From NCBI GenBank assembly GCA_018985235.1, contig JADGIG010000311.1, positions 1 through 10,011 of the forward strand: a stretch of 10,011 bases of DNA, in the 5' to 3' direction. Both the position numbers and the translations under genes were made by a program. Shown piece by piece: positions 7,445-10,011 of this stretch. Within the stretch, counting starts at the first letter, position 1. Each line of letters opens with the position of its first letter. This DNA is from Sanchytrium tribonematis. Taxonomy: Eukaryota > Sanchytriomycota > Sanchytriomycetes > Sanchytriales > Sanchytriaceae. Below the pieces are notes generated by a model. That model made no database searches, was not told the origin of the DNA, and was given only the letters and a program-made list of their open reading frames with translations.

Positions 7445-8158
7445 TTACAAAATTTCTATGTCTTCAATATCGACATTTTGTTGAAGAAAAAAAACTCCAA
7501 ATTGAATGTGGCGGTACGAGCTCAAGGTAAGCTTATTATCATGATACATTTTACAAGCAATGTCATTTAGCCACAAACATGCATCTCTTGAGAAAGGAAG
7601 AGGCTTGTTAGTTTGATTTAATCGTAGTAAAAGTTGCTGTGCTACAGAACGTGATAGTTTGAGGCTTTTTTCAGACTCCAGTACATGAATAGCATCTAAT
7701 ACTGTCTCGCATTGCTCGCCAAATCCTTTTCCAAAGTAAATAATTAATTGTTTTAACTCGTTTAGAAACAATTCCTTTCCAACATCATTTAGCATGTTGT
7801 AATCCATTAGAGTAGGATAAGCATGTGAGGCAGAGCTAACCCAATGCTTTACATGCTCTCGGTCGTCATCTTCCAGATTCTTGAGTATAATATTTAAGGT
7901 TTCCGCAGTATTTGTTGATGAAATATAATAAGGCGATTTAGATGTTTTAATTGGACTGTTGGTAGCATGGATGAGTAATTGAAGAAGATCTTGGTCATTG
8001 ATTCCAGGATCTTTTTCGTCAAGATGGCTTTTTTTTAAAGTTGATCGAAAATATTTTACAAATGATATCAAGTAAATGTTGGCTCCCGAAAACAAAATAC
8101 AAATAATACAGAGCTTTATGATTGACGTCAACCAAAAATCATCAGAAGCATTTAACAT
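7445..8158 (-). CDS. Unrecognised protein with one N-terminal membrane segment
   Basis: 237 aa from ATG 8158; the frame extends four codons further only to a GTG at 8170, which is unlikely as a eukaryotic start. Visible: a short acidic N-terminus, one hydrophobic helix at about residues 9-34 (TSIIKLCIICILF...IYLISFV), then a basic KYFRSTLKK patch. By the positive-inside rule the C-terminal ~200 residues would face the cytosol, if this is a signal anchor. That domain appears mostly helical, with Leu-rich amphipathic stretches (ELFLNELKQLIIYFG, SVAQQLLLRLNQ) and a C-terminal acidic DIEDIEIL. I see no catalytic motif or known family. The length, a clean ATG and the tight fit between its neighbours support a real gene. 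It is divergent from the methyltransferase across 113 nt. Confidence 0.75.
   Translation of the reverse strand: MLNASDDFWLTSIIKLCIICILFSGANIYLISFVKYFRSTLKKSHLDEKDPGINDQDLLQLLIHATNSPIKTSKSPYYISSTNTAETLNIILKNLEDDDREHVKHWVSSASHAYPTLMDYNMLNDVGKELFLNELKQLIIYFGKGFGEQCETVLDAIHVLESEKSLKLSRSVAQQLLLRLNQTNKPLPFSRDACLWLNDIACKMYHDNKLTLSSYRHIQFGVFFLQQNVDIEDIEIL
8123..8130. promoter_or_regulatory. Palindromic CRE-like site TGACGTCA
   Basis: An exact TGACGTCA lies within the first codons of the membrane-protein gene, about 140 nt upstream of the methyltransferase start. This is the consensus of CREB/ATF-type bZIP factors. It also encodes Leu-Thr-Ser, so chance is possible. Confidence 0.25.
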
Positions 8159-8271
8159 ACCAAGCCACACGAGACTAGAATTTGTTTTAATTTCTGTGAC
8201 GTGCCTATTTAATGAAACAATAGAAAAGGAATCTCAAAATAGTTCTTTTAAAATTAAAGGGGGTGAAAATT
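8159..8271. promoter_or_regulatory. Divergent promoter region, membrane protein / methyltransferase
   Basis: This 113-nt gap must serve two divergent genes. It contains TGACGTG at 8197-8203, a second bZIP-type core about 70 nt from the palindrome at 8123. No clear TATA box is seen. Confidence 0.4.
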
Positions 8272-8868
8272 ATGGTCGAATTGTCTCGCAAAGAGTATTG
8301 GGACAGTGTTTACAAAAGGGACATTAACATTTTGAAGGATTCTGGCGACATTGGTGAAATTTGGTTTGGAGAGCAAGTAGAAGAAAATATCCTCGACGCC
8401 GTTGAAAAATATTGTACAAAAGATATGAAAATTGTCGACATAGGGTGTGGCAATGGTTCAATTACCAATTTATTGTCACAAGAAGGGTACGATTGTACTG
8501 GATATGATTACAGCGAATATGCGGTGGAACTTTGTAATACTGCTTTTCCTGATTTAAAATTTGAATGCGTTGATATTTTAGAATTAAGGGCGAAAAGTCT
8601 TTTTAATTGTGCAGTTGACAAAGGCACATTGGATGCAATATATTTATCTGGAAAGCCTACTGACTTGAGCATCTATGCAGAAAACATGTTTAATGCATTG
8701 AAAGACAACGGGTTTTTATTCATCACAAGCTGTAATATGACAGTCGATGAGCTTCAAAACATATTTGTAAATTTCGAGATGATTCACAATATCCCGTATC
8801 CAGTGTTCCAATTTGGTGGACAATCTGGACAGAAAGTTACTTCCTTGGTTTTTAAAAAAATAAATTGA
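8272..8868 (+). CDS. EFM4: eEF1A lysine methyltransferase, Efm4/EEF1AKMT2 (METTL10) family
   Basis: 198 aa from ATG 8272; a GTG three codons upstream is not a credible start. It is a class I SAM-dependent methyltransferase. The family N-terminal signature is present (SRKEYWDSVYKRD ... GDIGEIWFGE, about residues 5-34), then motif I VDIGCGNG (55-62), the acidic post-I position (D79 in GYDYS), D101, DKGTLDAI (116-123), and the family ending ITSCNMTVDEL (151-161) and FGGQSGQ (181-187). The family trimethylates one lysine of elongation factor eEF1A in the cytosol. Length is close to the human protein. The last codons carry AATAAA (8859-8864), and the NAMPT gene starts only 30 nt after the stop, so the NAMPT promoter probably lies within this reading frame, unless the two are co-transcribed. 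Confidence 0.92.
   Translation: MVELSRKEYWDSVYKRDINILKDSGDIGEIWFGEQVEENILDAVEKYCTKDMKIVDIGCGNGSITNLLSQEGYDCTGYDYSEYAVELCNTAFPDLKFECVDILELRAKSLFNCAVDKGTLDAIYLSGKPTDLSIYAENMFNALKDNGFLFITSCNMTVDELQNIFVNFEMIHNIPYPVFQFGGQSGQKVTSLVFKKIN
8859..8864 (+). terminator. AATAAA poly(A)-signal candidate inside the methyltransferase end
   Basis: AATAAA falls within the last three codons, just before TGA 8866-8868. The next start codon is 30 nt away, so cleavage must occur almost at once after the stop or reach into the NAMPT gene. Confidence 0.4.
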
Positions 8869-8898
8869 ATTTCAGGAGAAATTTAGAAACAAGCCTGT

Positions 8899-10011
8899 AT
8901 GCATTCTATACCGCCAATATTACTAACCGATTCCTATAAACTGGCTCATTTTGAGCAGTATCCAGATTGCAACAAGATGGTGGCATACGGAGAATTTCGG
9001 AAACCATTGAGCGATGGAGACCATCGAATTGTATTTTATGGCATTCGATATCTTCTCACTTTGGTTACTAAAAAATGGACTTTGAACGATGTTGAAAAAT
9101 CTGAATCATTTTTAAAAACGCATTATAATGGAAAACCGTACCCGTTTCCAAAGCAATTATTTCTTGACTTTATTGAAGAACATGATGGACACTTTCCAGT
9201 TCAAATTGAATGTTTGGATGAAGGAACTATTATCTATCCCCATGTTCCTGTTTACCAAATTATTGCTTATGGAAAATATTCAAAGTTAGTTACGTATCTG
9301 GAAACCATTTTGACCATGATTTGGTACCCTTCAAATGTTGCAACAATATCGCGACACACTAAATCTATCATTGAAAAGTATTATGAGCAAACTGTAGATC
9401 AAGACGGTTTTTGGTCCTTGGATTCACGCTTACACGATTTTGGTTACCGTGGTTGCACCTCTGTTGAACAAAGTGTCATTGGCGGAGCTGCTCATTTGCT
9501 TAATTTTACCGGTACTGATACATTGTCGGCAGCCTACCACGTACAATATAATTTAAATAATGGAAAACCTGTAGGATATTCAATTCCTGCGACTGAGCAT
9601 TCTGTTATGACTGCTTGGAATACTGAAAAAGAAGCCATCTCAAACATGATCAACAGGTATGGAGATGGAGTGTATGCATGTGTAATGGATAGCTATAGCT
9701 ACATGAAAGCTTTAACCGATGTTCTTCCTAGTATTTATCAGGAGAAAATAGGGAAAGGCGGATTTCTGGTTTTAAGGCCAGATAGTGGTGATCCTGTCGA
9801 AACAGTCTTACAAGCCTTAAGATCCGCTGAGCGTGTATTTGGCTGCAGTTTTAATCAAAAAGGTTACAAAGTAATTAATGGATGTGGTGTGATTCAAGGC
9901 GATGGAATCAATAAGGACACGGTCCAAAAAATACTCGAAGCAGCAGAAAAGGAAAAATACAGCGCAATGAATATCGCATTTGGGATGGGAGGTGGTTTGT
10001 TACAAAAGCAT
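8899..10011 (+). CDS. NAMPT: Nicotinamide phosphoribosyltransferase, 3' end outside window
   Basis: 371 residues from ATG 8899, open to the window edge; the human enzyme has 491, so about three quarters is present. An in-frame TAG at 8884-8886 fixes this ATG as the first start. NAMPT joins nicotinamide to PRPP to make NMN, the rate-limiting salvage step to NAD. Active-site residues are visible: TDSYK (D11, Y13), HDFGYRG (F181, R184; human F193, R196), GTD (D207; human D219), ATEHS with the catalytic His H234 (human H247), LRPDSGDP (R293, D295; human R311, D313), VIQGDG and FGMGGGLLQK. The HVPVYQI and GCTSVEQSVIGGAAHL variants suggest, from memory of the family, the form seen in some fungi, algae and protists rather than the animal form. 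No intron is needed within the visible part. Confidence 0.95.
   Translation, partial: MHSIPPILLTDSYKLAHFEQYPDCNKMVAYGEFRKPLSDGDHRIVFYGIRYLLTLVTKKWTLNDVEKSESFLKTHYNGKPYPFPKQLFLDFIEEHDGHFPVQIECLDEGTIIYPHVPVYQIIAYGKYSKLVTYLETILTMIWYPSNVATISRHTKSIIEKYYEQTVDQDGFWSLDSRLHDFGYRGCTSVEQSVIGGAAHLLNFTGTDTLSAAYHVQYNLNNGKPVGYSIPATEHSVMTAWNTEKEAISNMINRYGDGVYACVMDSYSYMKALTDVLPSIYQEKIGKGGFLVLRPDSGDPVETVLQALRSAERVFGCSFNQKGYKVINGCGVIQGDGINKDTVQKILEAAEKEKYSAMNIAFGMGGGLLQKH

Noticed and set aside
1-10011. tRNA, rRNA, CRISPR array or bacterial operon signals
   Set aside because: No tRNA-like clover-leaf with A/B boxes, no rRNA-like sequence, no regularly spaced repeats, and no consistent Shine-Dalgarno spacing. 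The gene families and introns are eukaryotic. The GGGGGTG before 8272 resembles a ribosome binding site but is isolated.

Overview
This window looks like nuclear DNA from a very compact, AT-rich eukaryotic genome, most likely an early-diverging fungus or fungal relative (a rozellid/Cryptomycota-type organism is my best guess, moderate to low confidence). The evidence is a set of purely eukaryotic genes (TFIIIB subunit BRF1, GARP subunit VPS54, eIF2-alpha, an EEF1AKMT2/Efm4-type methyltransferase), AATAAA motifs at gene ends, and two spliceosomal-type introns of only 19 nt. TAA, TAG and TGA all end genes, so the code appears standard, which argues against ciliates with reassigned stops.

Layout, left to right. 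2-268 (+): 3' end of a gene with a ubiquitin-interacting motif (UIM). 321-2132 (-): a 603-aa P-loop NTPase joined to a PD-(D/E)XK-like nuclease domain, the architecture of Crinkler/RHS-type proteins. This gene lies between two copies of a ~100-bp direct repeat; the left copy is the real 3' end of the UIM gene and the right copy (about 2155-2254) is a decayed duplicate. 2315-3860 (+): BRF1, split by a 19-nt intron. 3962-6308 (-): VPS54, also split by a 19-nt intron. 6477-7400 (+): eIF2-alpha. 7445-8158 (-): an unrecognised protein with one N-terminal membrane segment. 8272-8868 (+): Efm4/EEF1AKMT2-type lysine methyltransferase. 8899-10011 (+, runs off the end): nicotinamide phosphoribosyltransferase (NAMPT).

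The genes are packed tightly: 30 nt separates the methyltransferase from NAMPT, 44 nt separates the tails of eIF2-alpha and the membrane protein, and 101 nt separates the tails of BRF1 and VPS54. No stretch over 300 bases lacks a gene. The genes are housekeeping (Pol III transcription, retrograde vesicle tethering, translation initiation, eEF1A methylation, NAD salvage) and do not form one pathway. The exception is the NTPase-nuclease, which looks like an accessory insertion.

The two most notable observations are (i) the 19-nt introns, which match at 16 of 19 positions although they sit in unrelated genes, and (ii) the NTPase-nuclease gene bracketed by a duplicated piece of its neighbour.
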